From Sphingomonas crusticola (GTDB lineage Bacteria; Pseudomonadota; Alphaproteobacteria; Sphingomonadales; Sphingomonadaceae), in NCBI RefSeq assembly GCF_003391115.1, contig NZ_QTJP01000001.1, forward strand, positions 682,001-746,000: a DNA stretch of 64,000 nucleotides. Reading direction: 5' to 3'. The notes under the pieces were generated by a model, which saw only the letters and a program-made list of their open reading frames with translations, made no database searches and was not told the origin of the DNA. Made by a program: the position numbers and the translations under genes. Below are positions 1 to 10,446 of this stretch, one piece after another. Positions within the stretch are counted from its first letter, which is position 1, and each line of letters begins with the position of its first letter.

Positions 1-1200
1 GTCGAGCACGTCCTCCAATTGGCGCAAGATGTAATTGGCGTTGAGCACGGCGTCGCCCGAGACCTGGCGCAGGCCGTCGGCGCCGTGGCTGAGCATGTAG
101 GCGGCGGCGCGGGTGAACATGCCCATCTGGCCATGGAAGGCGACCATGCGGCCGAAGCTGTGGGCGTGATGATCCTCGGCGGTCTCCTCCTCGACCAGGC
201 GGAAGGCGCCGTCGCCGGTCTGCTCGACGAAGGGCAAAGGCGCGAAGGGGGCGAGTGCCGCGGAGAAGACGACCGGGCCGGCGCCGGGGCCGCCGCCGCC
301 ATGCGGGGTCGAGAAGGTCTTGTGGAGGTTGATGTGCATCGCGTCGATGCCGAGATCGCCGGGGCGGACGCGGCCGACGATCGCGTTGAAATTGGCGCCG
401 TCGCAATAGACCAGCCCGCCGACGGCGTGGACCGCCTCCGAAATGGCGGTCATGTCGCGTTCGAACAGGCCGCAGGTATTGGGGTTGGTAATCATCACGC
501 CGGCGACGTCGGGGCCGAGGCGGGCCTTCAACGCATCGAGATTGACGCGGCCTTCGGCGGTGGCGGGGATATTCTCGACCGCATAGCCGCAGAAGGCGGC
601 GGTGGCGGGGTTGGTGCCGTGCGCGCTTTCGGGGACGAGGATGACCTGGCGGGCGTCGCCGCGCGCTTCCAGCGCGGCGCGGATGGCGAGCAGGCCGCAG
701 AGTTCGCCGTGCGCGCCGGCCTTGGGGCTCATCGCGACGGCGGGCATGCCGGTGAGCTTGCACAGCCATTCGCCGACGAGATTGATGACGGCGAGCGCGC
801 CCTGGACGGTCGAGACCGGCTGGAGCGGGTGGATGTCGGCGAAGCCGGCCAAGCGGGCGATACGCTCGTTGAGGCGGGGGTTATGCTTCATCGTGCATGA
901 GCCGAGCGGGAAGACGCCGAGATCGATCGCGTAATTCTGGCGGCTGAGGCGGGTATAATGGCGCACCGTCTCGGGCTCGGACAGGCCGGGCAGGTTGATC
1001 GCGCCGCGTTCGAGGCCGGCGAGGCGATTGGGGGCGGCGGGCGCTTCCTCGAAATCGACGCCGGTGCGGTCGGTCGAGCCGAGCTCGAACAACAAGGGCT
1101 CTTCGAGCATGAGCGCGCGGTTGCCGGTGAAGGTGGGTTGCTCGCCCGCGCCGTTGGCGAGCGGCGCTTCGGGGCGCCAGCCGGACTGGTTGATGGTCAT
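1..1200 (-). CDS. gcvPB: Glycine dehydrogenase (decarboxylating) subunit 2, GcvPB, partial at window edge
   Basis: This is the second half of split P-protein, the PLP enzyme that decarboxylates glycine and passes the aminomethyl group to lipoyl-GcvH in the cytoplasm. The frame is open from an ATG at 1198-1200 to base 1. That gives 400 residues of a protein usually a little over 500 long, so the C-terminus lies outside the window. The PLP lysine sits near residue 294 in [15 protein letters not shown]. The N-terminal stretch [10 protein letters not shown] is also typical of the family. The start overlaps the gcvPA stop as ATGA, implying translational coupling and equal amounts of the two subunits. 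It is the last visible gene of the riboswitch-led gcv operon. Confidence 0.96.
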   Translation of the reverse strand, partial: MTINQSGWRPEAPLANGAGEQPTFTGNRALMLEEPLLFELGSTDRTGVDFEEAPAAPNRLAGLERGAINLPGLSEPETVRHYTRLSRQNYAIDLGVFPLGSCTMKHNPRLNERIARLAGFADIHPLQPVSTVQGALAVINLVGEWLCKLTGMPAVAMSPKAGAHGELCGLLAIRAALEARGDARQVILVPESAHGTNPATAAFCGYAVENIPATAEGRVNLDALKARLGPDVAGVMITNPNTCGLFERDMTAISEAVHAVGGLVYCDGANFNAIVGRVRPGDLGIDAMHINLHKTFSTPHGGGGPGAGPVVFSAALAPFAPLPFVEQTGDGAFRLVEEETAEDHHAHSFGRMVAFHGQMGMFTRAAAYMLSHGADGLRQVSGDAVLNANYILRQLEDVLD

Positions 1201-2555
1201 GCCAATTGCTCCCGGAGCGCGGAAGCAAGTGTCGCGACATGCTCCTCGGTGGTGGTTTCGGTGACGGCGACGATCAGGCCATTCTCGAGGCCCGTGTCGG
1301 CGTAGAGGCGGCCGAGCGGCACGCCGGCGAGGATGTTGCGGTCGGCGAGCGCGCGCACGATCGGGCGGGCGGGCTTGGCGAGGCGCAGGGTGAATTCGTT
1401 GAAGAAGGCTTTGTTGACCAGCTCGACGCCGGGGACGGCCGCGAGCACGTCCGCCGCGGCGGAGGCGCGGGCGTGGTTGATCGCGGCCAATTCGCGCAGG
1501 CCCTTCTCCCCAAGCAACGTCATGTGGATGGTGAAGGCGAGCGCGCACAGGCCCGAATTGGTGCAGATGTTGGAGGTCGCCTTCTCGCGGCGGATATGCT
1601 GCTCGCGGGTGGAGAGGGTGAGGACGAAGCCGCGCTTGCCGTCGGCATCGACGGTCTGACCGCACAGGCGGCCGGGCATCTGGCGGACATATTTGTCGCG
1701 CGTGGCGAAGAGGCCGAGATAGGGCCCGCCGAACTGGAGGCCGACGCCGATCGACTGGCCCTCGCCGACGACGATGTCGGCGCCCATCTCGCCGGGGGAT
1801 TTGATCGCGCCGAGCGAGACCGGCTCGGTCACGACCACGATCAGGAGCGCGCCCTTGGCGTGGCAGCCCTCGGCGAGTTCGCCGAGATCCGCAATGTGGC
1901 CGAGGATGTTGGGGTTCTGGACGACGACGCAGCTGGTCTCGCCGTCGATCGCGCCGAGCAGGCGGGCCATGTCGTCCCCTGCCCCGTCGAGCGTGGGGAA
2001 CGCGGTGGCGAGCGTGTCGCCGGTGAATTTGGCCATGGTCTGGGCGACCGCGACATAATGGGGGTGGAGGCCCGCGGACAGGATCGCCTTGGTGCGGCGC
2101 GTGATGCGGCGCGCCATGCCGATCGCCTCCCAGCAGGCGGTCGAGCCGTCATACATGGACGCATTGGCGACGTCGCAGCCGAACAGACGCACGACCTGGG
2201 TCTGGAATTCGAACAGGACCTGGAGGGTCCCTTGCGCGATTTCGGGTTGGTAGGGCGTGTAGGCGGTGAGGAATTCGCCGCGCTGGATGAGGTGATCGAC
2301 GCTCGCCGGGACATGGTGGCGATAGGCGCCGGCGCCGAGGAAGAAGGGCGCGTCGCCCGCGGCGAGATTCTGCTTCGCGAGTGCGCCGAGTTTCCGCTCG
2401 ACCGCCATTTCGGTCATGTGCAGCGGCAGGCCCTCGACCGGGCCGGACAGGCGCGCAGGCGCGGGCACGTCGACGAACAGATCGTCGATCGAGGCCGCGC
2501 CGACGGCGGCGAGCATCTGGGTGCGATCGGCGTCGGACAGCGGGAGATAACGCAT
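1197..2555 (-). CDS. gcvPA: Glycine dehydrogenase (decarboxylating) subunit 1, GcvPA
   Basis: This is the N-terminal half of the split P-protein. It carries no PLP lysine and forms the active enzyme with GcvPB. The ATG at 2553-2555 begins [11 protein letters not shown] and gives 452 aa, the normal GcvPA length. The frame stays open further upstream, but that stretch is an Arg/Pro-rich shadow of the preceding methyltransferase. GcvPA-type landmarks include [15 protein letters not shown] and [15 protein letters not shown]. The start overlaps the upstream methyltransferase stop as TGATG, and the stop overlaps gcvPB as ATGA, so the gene is embedded in a tightly coupled operon. Confidence 0.96.
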   Translation of the reverse strand: MRYLPLSDADRTQMLAAVGAASIDDLFVDVPAPARLSGPVEGLPLHMTEMAVERKLGALAKQNLAAGDAPFFLGAGAYRHHVPASVDHLIQRGEFLTAYTPYQPEIAQGTLQVLFEFQTQVVRLFGCDVANASMYDGSTACWEAIGMARRITRRTKAILSAGLHPHYVAVAQTMAKFTGDTLATAFPTLDGAGDDMARLLGAIDGETSCVVVQNPNILGHIADLGELAEGCHAKGALLIVVVTEPVSLGAIKSPGEMGADIVVGEGQSIGVGLQFGGPYLGLFATRDKYVRQMPGRLCGQTVDADGKRGFVLTLSTREQHIRREKATSNICTNSGLCALAFTIHMTLLGEKGLRELAAINHARASAAADVLAAVPGVELVNKAFFNEFTLRLAKPARPIVRALADRNILAGVPLGRLYADTGLENGLIVAVTETTTEEHVATLASALREQLA

Positions 2556-3322
2556 CAAACGGGCTTCCTCATGGAAAAGCGGAGGCGGACATAATCGGCG
2601 AGCCAGCTGCCGTCGGGCTGCCGGAGCTGGGGGGCGAGCTGGGCTTCGACCGCGCGGGCGATCTCGGCCTGGTCGGAATCGGGGACGCGGGACGCGTCCA
2701 TGAAGCCGGCGCGGAAGACGCGCAGCCAGGCGGCGACGCCGTCGGGGAGCGGGGTCGGGCGCGGGATGAGCTGGGCGTCGATGTCGGTGAAGCCGGCTGC
2801 TGCGTAGATGGCGGCGAACTCGGCCGGCGCGGGATACCATTGCGGGTCGTTGGTGGGGACGGGATAGCCGCGCTTGGTCAGCTCGGCGCGGATGCCGGCG
2901 CGCAAAGTGGCGACATTGCCCTGCCCGCCCATCTCGCCGACGAAGCGCCCGCCGGGCTTGAGCGCGCGATAGACGCCGGCGGCGACGGCGGGGCCGTCGA
3001 GCATCCAGTGGAGCGCGGCGTTGGAGAAGACCGCGTCATATTCGGCGTCGAAGGCGAGCGCCTCGCCGTTGCCGAGACGGGCGTCGAGGCCGCGGGCCAA
3101 AGCGGCGGCGATCATGTCCTCGGACGCGTCGACGCCGACCACGGTGGCGCCTGCCGCGACGATCTTTGCCGTGAGGATGCCGTCGCCGCAGCCGAGATCG
3201 AGAATGCGTTCGCCCGGCTGCGGCGCGAGCAAGGCGAGCACCGGCGCGCCGAGCGCGGGCACGAACGCCGCCCCCTTGGCATATTCGGCCGCATCCCAGC
3301 GGCTGGCGGCATTGGGCGTCAT
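2555..3322 (-). CDS. Class I SAM-dependent methyltransferase inside the gcv operon
   Basis: This 255-aa cytoplasmic protein has a Rossmann SAM-binding fold. Motif I is ILDLGCGDG at about residues 40-48, an acidic motif II end (VVGVDAS) follows, and [11 protein letters not shown] and [13 protein letters not shown] come after. The pattern resembles trans-aconitate/BioC-like methyltransferases, but the substrate cannot be read from sequence. I chose the ATG at 3320-3322 because it overlaps the upstream gene's stop as ATGA and gives an N-terminus ([20 protein letters not shown]) that fits the family. A longer start at 3385 is possible. It lies between gcvH and gcvPA, so glycine probably controls it through the riboswitch. 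Confidence 0.85.
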   Translation of the reverse strand: MTPNAASRWDAAEYAKGAAFVPALGAPVLALLAPQPGERILDLGCGDGILTAKIVAAGATVVGVDASEDMIAAALARGLDARLGNGEALAFDAEYDAVFSNAALHWMLDGPAVAAGVYRALKPGGRFVGEMGGQGNVATLRAGIRAELTKRGYPVPTNDPQWYPAPAEFAAIYAAAGFTDIDAQLIPRPTPLPDGVAAWLRVFRAGFMDASRVPDSDQAEIARAVEAQLAPQLRQPDGSWLADYVRLRFSMRKPV

Positions 3323-3729
3323 CTGGCCGGGCCCCGCCAAGACCTGATTGCAATAGGAACGAGATCGGGCGCCCGATCGGTGCAAATCCCACGTGGCAGG
3401 CGACAGGCGCTGCTAACGGTTGCCGTGACTGTCACATAATGATGGCTAAACCCCTGAGCCAAGCGATCGAAAGAACGCTCGCTGCCAATTGAAATCCGGG
3501 CCGGATATCGAGAGCCTACACCTCGCGAACGCAGCACTTTCATGAATTGCGCCTCGTCCGCCTGCGTCGCATAAAGCGCGCAATCGAAGTGCGTGCAGGT
3601 GCCGAGCCACCCTCGAACCCGCACTACCTTGCCATCGAGACTCGCGATCTGAGCGTCGACGCGCGCCGCATCCATGACAGGGATGGAGGCAGTGTGCATT
3701 GCCAAGGCGAGCGCGGCCGCGATCATCAC
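3319..3729 (-). CDS. Small predicted periplasmic protein inside the gcv operon
   Basis: About 136 aa, family not recognised. It begins with a short hydrophobic stretch ([19 protein letters not shown]) that could be a signal peptide. The mature part has four cysteines and beta-rich segments ([27 protein letters not shown]) that suggest a small OB-like barrel with disulfides; this is inference. The first codon is a GTG (3727-3729) overlapping the gcvH stop as GTGA, followed at once by an ATG. The end overlaps the methyltransferase ATG as ATGA. Coupling on both sides argues that it is a real, translated gene. Why a secreted protein would be made with glycine-cleavage enzymes is not evident. Confidence 0.7.
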   Translation of the reverse strand: MMIAAALALAMHTASIPVMDAARVDAQIASLDGKVVRVRGWLGTCTHFDCALYATQADEAQFMKVLRSRGVGSRYPARISIGSERSFDRLAQGFSHHYVTVTATVSSACRLPRGICTDRAPDLVPIAIRSWRGPAR

Positions 3730-4097
3730 AGGCCGGCCACGAACGCCTTGTATGCGGTGTCGTCCATCAGGCCTTCGAGCTCGCCGGGATCGGACAAGGT
3801 GAGCTTGAAGAACCAGCCGTCGGCCTCGGGCGCGGTGTTGACGAGCGCGGGATCGGCCTCGAGCGCGGCGTTGGCCTCGGTCACCGTGCCGGAGACGGGG
3901 GCATAGACGTCGGACGCGGCCTTCACCGACTCCACGACGGCGGCTTCCTTGCCCTTGGCGACGGCGGTGCCGGCGGGCGGCACCTCGACGAACACGACGT
4001 CGCCAAGCTGAGCCTGGGCATAATCGGTGATGCCGACGGTGGCGCTATCGCCCTCGACCGAAATCCATTCATGATCCTTGGTGAAATAGGTGGTCAT
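3726..4097 (-). CDS. gcvH: Glycine cleavage system H protein
   Basis: This 123-aa lipoyl carrier shuttles the aminomethyl group from P-protein to T-protein and electrons to dihydrolipoamide dehydrogenase. The lipoylation site is the lysine of [10 protein letters not shown] (about K59). The surrounding [12 protein letters not shown] and [12 protein letters not shown] form the usual lipoyl-domain sandwich. Length is normal for GcvH. The start overlaps the gcvT stop as ATGA and the stop overlaps the next gene as GTGA. No L-protein gene is visible; it is normally shared with other dehydrogenase complexes. Confidence 0.97.
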   Translation of the reverse strand: MTTYFTKDHEWISVEGDSATVGITDYAQAQLGDVVFVEVPPAGTAVAKGKEAAVVESVKAASDVYAPVSGTVTEANAALEADPALVNTAPEADGWFFKLTLSDPGELEGLMDDTAYKAFVAGL

Positions 4098-5212
4098 ACG
4101 GAGGCTCCCTTGCGGACATAGCGGTGGGGGACGAACGGCATCGGCGTGACGGTGGCGGCGAGACGCTTGCCGCGCACCTCGATCTCGAGCGCGGTGCCGG
4201 GGGCGGCATAGGCGGACTCGACATAGCCCATCGCGATCGGCGCGCCGACCGAGGGGGCGAACCCGCCCGAGGTGATGGTGCCGACGCGGCTGTCGCCGGA
4301 CAGGATCGCGGCGCCCTCGCGCGCGGGCAGGCGGCCTTCGACCGCGAAGCCGACGCGCTTCGTCTTCGCACCGTCGCGCAGATCGGCGAGGATCGCATCC
4401 GCGCCGGGGAAACCGCCCTCGACGCGGCGGCGCTTGGAAATGGCGAAGCCGAGATCGGCGGCGGCGGGATTGATATGGGTGTCAAGATCGTGGCCGTAGA
4501 GCGGCAGGCCCGCCTCCAGCCGCAAGGAATCGCGCGCGCCGAGGCCGATCGGCTTCACCTCCGGCTGAGCGCACAAAAGCGTCGCGAACATGTCGACGCT
4601 GTGCGCGGGCAGCGAAATCTCGAACCCATCCTCGCCGGTATAGCCCGAGCGGCTGATCCACAGCGGATGCTCGCCATGGCCGAATAGACCGGCGGTCATG
4701 AAGGTGAGATTTTCGACGCCGGGGACGAGGCGCGAAAGCGCGGTCACCGCTTCCGGCCCCTGCAAGGCGAGCAGGCCGTAGCTGTCCATCGTCACGAGCG
4801 CGATGCTCGCCGGGAGGCGCGCCCGCATGTGGGCGATATCGCCATGCTTGGTGGCGCCGTTGACGACCATATAGAAATCGTCCGCCCGGCGCGTGACCAT
4901 CAGATCGTCGATCACGCCGCCAGTGTCGTCGAGCAGCAGCGAATAGCGCATGCGATCGACGCCAAGCCCCATGATGTCGCCGGGCAGCAACGTCTCAAGC
5001 GCGGCATCGACATCGTCGCCCGACAAGGTGAGCTGGCCCATGTGGCTGACGTCGAACAGGCCGGCATGCTCGCGCGTCCAGGCATGCTCGGCAATGATGC
5101 CTTCATATTGGATCGGCATGGAATAGCCCGCGAACGGCACCATGCGCGCGCCACGGGCGCGGTGCCACGCATCCAGCGGCAGCGGTTCGGCGATATGGTC
5201 GTCGGCGCTCAT
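4094..5212 (-). CDS. gcvT: Glycine cleavage system aminomethyltransferase (T protein)
   Basis: This 372-aa THF-dependent enzyme releases ammonia from aminomethyl-GcvH and forms 5,10-methylene-THF. Family landmarks are [16 protein letters not shown] near the N-terminus, [12 protein letters not shown], and [11 protein letters not shown] in the middle. Two adjacent starts are possible, GTG at 5213-5215 and ATG at 5210-5212; they differ by one residue. It is the first gene after the glycine riboswitch, whose 3' end lies roughly 60 bases upstream. It overlaps gcvH as ATGA and supplies the one-carbon unit used by MetF/MetH nearby. Confidence 0.96.
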   Translation of the reverse strand: MSADDHIAEPLPLDAWHRARGARMVPFAGYSMPIQYEGIIAEHAWTREHAGLFDVSHMGQLTLSGDDVDAALETLLPGDIMGLGVDRMRYSLLLDDTGGVIDDLMVTRRADDFYMVVNGATKHGDIAHMRARLPASIALVTMDSYGLLALQGPEAVTALSRLVPGVENLTFMTAGLFGHGEHPLWISRSGYTGEDGFEISLPAHSVDMFATLLCAQPEVKPIGLGARDSLRLEAGLPLYGHDLDTHINPAAADLGFAISKRRRVEGGFPGADAILADLRDGAKTKRVGFAVEGRLPAREGAAILSGDSRVGTITSGGFAPSVGAPIAMGYVESAYAAPGTALEIEVRGKRLAATVTPMPFVPHRYVRKGASV

Positions 5213-5271
5213 CACATGCTTCCCGGCAAGAGAACGACGGCCAGCCGGCCTTGCGGCCGCTTCTGTCCATC

Positions 5272-5458
5272 GCCCCCTCTGTCACGGGAACCTGAGAGCT
5301 TTCACGCCATCGGAACGGCGCTTGCACCTTCGGTGGAGCGCGGTTGCCCGCCCTCGCTTTCCAGAGTGTCTGAAGTTCCGCGCGGTCCGTTGACCTGAGA
5401 GATTCCGGGGCGGTTGCTCCTTCGGTGGCCCGCTCAAAGCGAACGCTCTCCCGCGCAG
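5272..5458 (-). promoter_or_regulatory. Tandem glycine riboswitch
   Basis: Read on the minus strand, the leader has two copies of the glycine aptamer core. The 5' aptamer runs from GGGAGAGCG (5445-5453) through CCACCGAAGGAGCAA to TCTCTCAGGTCAACGGAC. A short linker near 5370-5380 leads to the second aptamer, which contains CTCCACCGAAGGTGCAA and AAGCTCTCAGGTTCC and ends near GACAGAGGGGG. ACCGAAGG with CTCAGG in both copies is diagnostic of the family. It precedes gcvT, where such switches usually activate expression when glycine is abundant. A TTGACT element at 5514-5519 upstream might be the -35 box, but no convincing -10 was found. Confidence 0.95.
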
Positions 5459-5656
5459 TCCTCCGGCGGTTGCCCGCCGACGACGCAGCGACCCTGCACG
5501 GGCCGCAGATTCGAGTCAATCGAGCTTGGGCATGCGAAAGGCCCCTCGCCACGCGCGCTGATGCGGCTGCTATCGGTAAGCCGGGCTCGACCGGCGTCTA
5601 GAAGCGGCCGGCAAGGATGGTTAGCGGTCGTTGGTCGGCTGCCGCGGTTTTGTTAA

Positions 5657-6130
5657 CCAAAGAAACACAAGAACGACAAACAGCGTCGCGATTGGCGCAA
5701 CTGGCCGGAGAGCGCAGCCGTTCTGCGCCGTGCGGTCAGCTATATGGGGTCTGGCGCTCGGCTCAAGCGCGCCGACGAAACGCTTCGGCTCAACGGGACA
5801 GCGGCCGGCGGGGGCTACTCGACGGTCGGCGACTTCCATCGATTTATCGTCGCGGTGACCTCGCACCGGCTGTTGCGTAGCGAGACCTTCCGGAAGCTAA
5901 CGGAGGGTGGGATCAAGACGGGCGAGGGCAAGTTCGTCGGTCTTGATTTCGGTGGATCCATGGCTGGCACCGGACGCTTCATCGGACATGGTGGCGGCGC
6001 ACCGGGTATGAGCGGTTCGTTGCACCACTTCCTCAAGCATGGTTACACGGTAGTCGTGCTGGCCAACCGCGATCCGGGCACCGCCGAGAGCATTGCGTTG
6101 TTCGCCGCGCACCACTTGCCGGCCGAATGA
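5657..6130 (+). pseudogene. C-terminal remnant of a beta-lactamase-family serine hydrolase
   Basis: From the ATG at 5744 the frame encodes 128 aa matching only the C-terminal third of class C beta-lactamase/PBP-like esterases: TAAGGGYSTVGDFHRF, then GRFIGHGGGAPGMSGSL and YTVVVLANRDPGTAESIA. The catalytic SxxK and YxN motifs, which lie N-terminal in this family, are absent. The frame opens after a stop at 5654-5656 with a Lys/Arg-rich stretch unlike the family. No in-frame or shifted continuation with SxxK was seen upstream, so this looks like a deletion remnant. It sits between the gcv operon leader and another hydrolase gene. Confidence 0.7.
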
Positions 6131-6522
6131 ACAGGAAAGCATGAAGGCCGTTAATTTCCGAGCCGAAGGCCACCGGACTTAACCGCCGACTCGAGCCTAG
6201 TACTGACCAGCAGCCTTGCGCCAGCAAAGACCCAAAGTCGGCCATTCCGACGTTTGCCGGCGCCGCCTCATACGGACACTCATTCATGTCTCATCTGGTG
6301 GCGGATATTAGCTTTTTGCGGCCCAATTGCGGACATTCAGCACACTTTCTGAACAGCACACCATTATAAACCCCGTCACCCTTGACTCGTAATTCTACAT
6401 ATCTAGGTTTTGCACAGCAAACGAGCGTTGCGAATGGCACGAGCAGCTGTTCAGCAACGCCAAGGGGAAAGATTGGGCACGGCAAACTGATCGTGCCGCA
6501 AAGGTGGGGGAGTGGAGCACCG
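6131..6522. other. Intergenic stretch without a convincing gene
   Basis: These 392 bases separate the hydrolase remnant from the next secreted hydrolase. Short open frames on both strands show no family resemblance or ribosome site. Base composition is visibly lower in GC than the flanking operons. Segments such as CAAAGTCGGCCATTCCGACG (near 6233) and CCAATTGCGGACATTCAG (near 6324) resemble from memory dispersed intergenic words of sphingomonad genomes; this is not verified. The promoter of the downstream gene should lie here, but I could not place one with confidence. Confidence 0.4.
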
Positions 6523-7635
6523 ATGAAAGCCATGGCCAATGTGTCCCGCCGCGTCGCGCTGCGGCTGTTAACGGCCCTGCTCCCGCTGCTCGCGACAGGC
6601 GTTGCCGGCCGCGTAGAGGCGCAGCAGGCACAGACGGTCGGTCCCGCAGCTCACGCGACAGAAATTCGCATTTCATCCGAACCGGGTATTGTGCTGGCGG
6701 GAACACTGTATCTGCCGCAAGGGCAGAGCAAGGGCCCCTATCCCGTGGCAGTGCTAATTACGGGGCATGGGCCCGGTGGGCGTGGCAATTATTCCGAGAT
6801 CATCAAACGACTGACAGCCGACGGCATAGCTGCCTTGGAATATGACAAGCGCGGTACCGGGCAGTCGACGGGCACGTTCGAAGAGGATTCCTACCGGCTG
6901 GCTGCGGATGCCGCCGCCGCGGTCGCGGCGATGCGCCGTCGCTCGGACATCGTCGGCAGCCGAATCGCGCTGGTCGGTCATAGCGGGGGCGGTGTGATCG
7001 CGCCCGCTGTGGCAGCTGCCGATCCCGAGATCGCGGCCGTGGTGACGCTGGCGGGCAATGTCGGCGACGGGCTGCCTTACGTGCGAAAAGGGATTTTTAG
7101 GCAGGTAGTGAAGATGACCGGCGGCGGCCGCGAAGCCCTCGCCGGTCAGGCGGTGGATGCGGTGATGGCTTTGCTCCAGGCTCGGGCGGACAGCAAAAAT
7201 GCGGAAACGATCACCCGCCTTCGCGCGACCGTCGTCGACCGGTTCGAAGCAGCGGGGTTCCCGCGCCCGCAGGCGGAACAAGCGCTCGCAATGATCGACG
7301 TTCCAGAGGCGTGGAAAGCAAGCAAGCTTCGCTCCGCCTCCGATCTCAAGGCGCTGCACATACCCGTTCTAGCGGTCTACGGAACCAAGGATCCGATGGC
7401 GCTGGACGACGCACCTGCGGCACGCGCTGCGTTGGCGAGCAACCGCCGCGCTCGAATTGTGATGCTGGACGGACTCGGCCACTCGTTCCAGGAAGGCGAG
7501 GTCACAGGCATGCCCAATCAGGTGTCAAACTTGGGCCCGTACCTCGGATCGCCCCGCCTCGCGACACTGGTTGGCGACTGGCTTCGAGACACGCTGTCGG
7601 CGGAACGCGGCAAGGCGATGGGGCACGTGCGGTAA
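6523..7635 (+). CDS. Secreted alpha/beta hydrolase (serine esterase/acylhydrolase type)
   Basis: 370 aa. The ATG at 6523 is preceded by a GGAG-type site and followed by a signal peptide (RRVALRLLTALLPLLATGVAG) that ends near VEAQ, so the enzyme is probably periplasmic. The alpha/beta-hydrolase core is clear: oxyanion region VAVLITGHGPGGRG, YDKRGTGQS, nucleophile elbow GHSGGG (Ser about 154), acid in YGTKDPM (about 290) and histidine in GLGHSF (about 320). The large lid insertion between nucleophile and acid matches BAAT/COG1073-like hydrolases. The substrate is unknown. The frame opens earlier at 6382, but that segment has no family match. Confidence 0.85.
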   Translation: MKAMANVSRRVALRLLTALLPLLATGVAGRVEAQQAQTVGPAAHATEIRISSEPGIVLAGTLYLPQGQSKGPYPVAVLITGHGPGGRGNYSEIIKRLTADGIAALEYDKRGTGQSTGTFEEDSYRLAADAAAAVAAMRRRSDIVGSRIALVGHSGGGVIAPAVAAADPEIAAVVTLAGNVGDGLPYVRKGIFRQVVKMTGGGREALAGQAVDAVMALLQARADSKNAETITRLRATVVDRFEAAGFPRPQAEQALAMIDVPEAWKASKLRSASDLKALHIPVLAVYGTKDPMALDDAPAARAALASNRRARIVMLDGLGHSFQEGEVTGMPNQVSNLGPYLGSPRLATLVGDWLRDTLSAERGKAMGHVR

Positions 7636-7836
7636 GGCGTACCTTGTCGCCGCTCGACCGTAACCGAGCGCTGCGTCTGGGCGCCGGCCTTAGCCTTTAA
7701 ACGATCATTTGAGGCGCGAAGCTGTCGCCCGAGCCCCACGGGCGAACGTCTGCTTTCTGCCGATGCGGACCCGCAAGCAGCCGTTCCGTTTCCCCCACCC
7801 TCAGCCGTTCGAAGAGTGCCTAAAGCCGCCTCCCGC

Positions 7837-10437
7837 TCAATCGAGGTTGGGACGCAGCCAACGTTCAGCCGTCTGGAGGTCGACACCGCGCCGAACCGCA
7901 TAGTCTTCCAGCTGGTCACGGCCGATGCGGGCGACACCGAAATACTGGCTTTCGGGATGGCCGAAATAGAAGCCGGAGACGGCGGCAGTCGGCAGCATCG
8001 CGAAGCTTTCGGTCAGCGTCATACCCGTCGTCTCGGTGGCGCCGAGCAGGTCGAACAGGATCGGCTTGAGGCTGTGCTCGGGGCAGGCCGGATAGCCCGG
8101 CGCCGGGCGGATGCCGCGATATTGCTCCTTGATCAAAGCCTCGCTGGTCAATTGTTCGCCAGCCGAATAACCCCATAGGTTCGTTCTGACGTGGAGGTGG
8201 AGCCGTTCGGCGAAGGCTTCGGCGAGACGGTCCGCCAGCGCCTTGAGCAGGATATCCTTATAGTCGTCATGGTCCGCCTTGAAGCGGGCAATGTGGCTGT
8301 CGATGCCGTGGATGCCGACCGCGAAGCCGCCGAACCAATCATCCTCGCGATCGATGAAATCGGCGAGGCACATATTCGCCCTGCCCTCACGCTTCTTGAT
8401 CTGCTGACGCAGCATCGGAAAGGCGACGTCCTGACCGCCGTGCGAAACGACAATGTCGTCCCCTTCGCGATGCGCCGGCCAGAGCGCCGCGACGCCGCGC
8501 GCCGTCAGCCATTTCTCCGCGATGATCGTATCGAGCATGGCTTCGGCGTCGGCGAACAGCCCGCGGGCGCTCTCGCCGACGACGGGATCTTCGAGAATTG
8601 CAGGATAATTGCCGGCCAGTTCCCAGGCGCGGAAGAACGGCGTCCAGTCGATGTAGGAACGCAGATCGTCGAGCGGCCAATCGTCGAACACATGGGTGCC
8701 CGGCTGCAACGGCGCCGGCGGCTTCTGCGCGGCGTCATAAGGAAAGGCATTGGCACGCGCCTCAGCGAGCGAAGCGAGGTCGTTCTGACCCTTATCAGCC
8801 CGCGCTACGCGAACCGCTTCATAATCGGTCGCCGTCTTCTCGACGAATGCGTCGCGCTGCGTATCCGACATGAGGGTCGAGGCGACGCCAACCGCACGGC
8901 TGGCGTCGAGCACGTGCACCACCGGGCCCTTATATGCCGGATCGATGCGCAGCGCGGTGTGAACCTTCGACGTCGTGGCGCCGCCGATCAGCAGCGGCAT
9001 CGTCATGTTGGCGCGCGCCATCTCGGCCGCGACCGTCACCATCTCGTCGAGCGACGGGGTGATCAGGCCGGACAGGCCGATCATGTCCGCGTCATTCTCG
9101 TTGGCGGCTTCGAGGATCTTGGTCCACGGCACCATCACGCCGAGATCGATGATGTCATAGCCGTTGCACGCGAGTACAACGCCGACGATATTCTTGCCGA
9201 TATCGTGCACGTCGCCCTTGACGGTCGCCATGATGATCCGGCCCTTGGGTCGCGCGCCGACTTCCTTGGCGGCCTCGATATAGGGCAGCAGGTGGGCAAC
9301 CGCCTTCTTCATCACGCGCGCCGACTTCACCACCTGCGGCAGGAACATCTTGCCCGATCCGAACAAGTCGCCGACGACGTTCATGCCGTCCATCAGCGGG
9401 CCTTCGATCACCTCGATCGGGCGGGCATGCTGGAGGCGGGCTTCCTCCGTATCCTCGACGACGTACAGGTCGATGCCCTTGACCAGGGCATGTTCGAGCC
9501 GCTTGCGCACATCCCAGCTGCGCCATTCCTCAGCCTGTTTCTCGGCGACGGCATCGGTGCCACGATAGCGCTCGGCGAGCGTGATAAGACGATCGGTCGC
9601 ATCCTCGCGCCGGTCCCAGATCACATCTTCGCACGCCTCGCGCAGCTCGGGATCGATCGCGTCATAGACGTCGAGCTGGCCGGCATTGACGATGCCCATG
9701 TCCATGCCCGCCTGAATGGCGTGGTAGAGGAACACGCTGTGCATCGCGCGCCGCACCGGCTCGTTGCCGCGGAACGAGAAGCTGAGGTTCGAGACGCCGC
9801 CGGAGATATGGCAATGCGGGCAGCGCGCCTTGATCTCGCGCGTCGCCTCGATGAAATCGATCGCGTAGCGGCGATGCTCGTCGATGCCGGTCGCGACCGC
9901 GAAGATGTTGGGATCGAAGATGATGTCTTCGGGCGGGAAACCGATGCCGGTCAGCAATTGATAGGCGCGGTCGCAAATCTCGACCTTGCGCTCCTTGGTA
10001 TCGGCCTGACCGACCTCGTCGAACGCCATGACGACGACGGCGGCGCCATAGGCCATGACCTTGCGCGCGCTGGCGAGGAACGCCTCCTCGCCTTCCTTCA
10101 TGCTGATCGAATTGACGATCGGCTTGCCCGAGACGCACTTCAGCCCGGCTTCGATCACGCTCCATTTCGAACTGTCGACCATCACCGGCACGCGCGCGAT
10201 ATCGGGCTCGGCGGCGATCAGCTTGAGGAAGGTGGTCATCGCATATTCGGCGTCGAGCAGGCCCTCGTCCATGTTGACGTCGACGACCTGCGCCCCATTC
10301 TCGACCTGCTGGCGCGCGACCTCGACCGCCTTGGCATAATCGCCGGCCATGATGAGCTTCTTGAACGCCGCCGAACCGGTGACATTGGTGCGCTCGCCGA
10401 TATTCACGAACTGGGCGGTGGAGGGGGTGCTGGCCAT
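7837..10437 (-). CDS. metH: Cobalamin-dependent methionine synthase, folate/B12/activation part of split MetH
   Basis: 866 aa containing the C-terminal modules of MetH without the homocysteine domain. It has a pterin-binding domain from the N-terminus ([13 protein letters not shown]), then the B12 cap and Rossmann domains with the cobalt-ligating DVHDIGKN near residue 410 and GLSGLITPS further on. The AdoMet reactivation domain carries [12 protein letters not shown] near residues 780-790. With the separate homocysteine domain upstream it transfers methyl from 5-methyl-THF to homocysteine. The ATG at 10435-10437 follows an AAGAGAA site. A GTG five codons earlier (10452) is the alternative. About 105 bases holding a palindromic repeat separate it from the first-half gene. 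Confidence 0.97.
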   Translation of the reverse strand: MASTPSTAQFVNIGERTNVTGSAAFKKLIMAGDYAKAVEVARQQVENGAQVVDVNMDEGLLDAEYAMTTFLKLIAAEPDIARVPVMVDSSKWSVIEAGLKCVSGKPIVNSISMKEGEEAFLASARKVMAYGAAVVVMAFDEVGQADTKERKVEICDRAYQLLTGIGFPPEDIIFDPNIFAVATGIDEHRRYAIDFIEATREIKARCPHCHISGGVSNLSFSFRGNEPVRRAMHSVFLYHAIQAGMDMGIVNAGQLDVYDAIDPELREACEDVIWDRREDATDRLITLAERYRGTDAVAEKQAEEWRSWDVRKRLEHALVKGIDLYVVEDTEEARLQHARPIEVIEGPLMDGMNVVGDLFGSGKMFLPQVVKSARVMKKAVAHLLPYIEAAKEVGARPKGRIIMATVKGDVHDIGKNIVGVVLACNGYDIIDLGVMVPWTKILEAANENDADMIGLSGLITPSLDEMVTVAAEMARANMTMPLLIGGATTSKVHTALRIDPAYKGPVVHVLDASRAVGVASTLMSDTQRDAFVEKTATDYEAVRVARADKGQNDLASLAEARANAFPYDAAQKPPAPLQPGTHVFDDWPLDDLRSYIDWTPFFRAWELAGNYPAILEDPVVGESARGLFADAEAMLDTIIAEKWLTARGVAALWPAHREGDDIVVSHGGQDVAFPMLRQQIKKREGRANMCLADFIDREDDWFGGFAVGIHGIDSHIARFKADHDDYKDILLKALADRLAEAFAERLHLHVRTNLWGYSAGEQLTSEALIKEQYRGIRPAPGYPACPEHSLKPILFDLLGATETTGMTLTESFAMLPTAAVSGFYFGHPESQYFGVARIGRDQLEDYAVRRGVDLQTAERWLRPNLD

Positions 10438-10446
10438 TATTCTCTT

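Noticed and set aside
5103-5552. 149-codon open frame through the glycine riboswitch
   Set aside because: The RNA motif explains this stretch better; the frame has no ribosome site and ends inside gcvT.
6033-6287. 84-codon open frame on the minus strand after the hydrolase remnant
   Set aside because: No ribosome site or domain. It lies over sequence that looks like intergenic repeat words rather than coding DNA.
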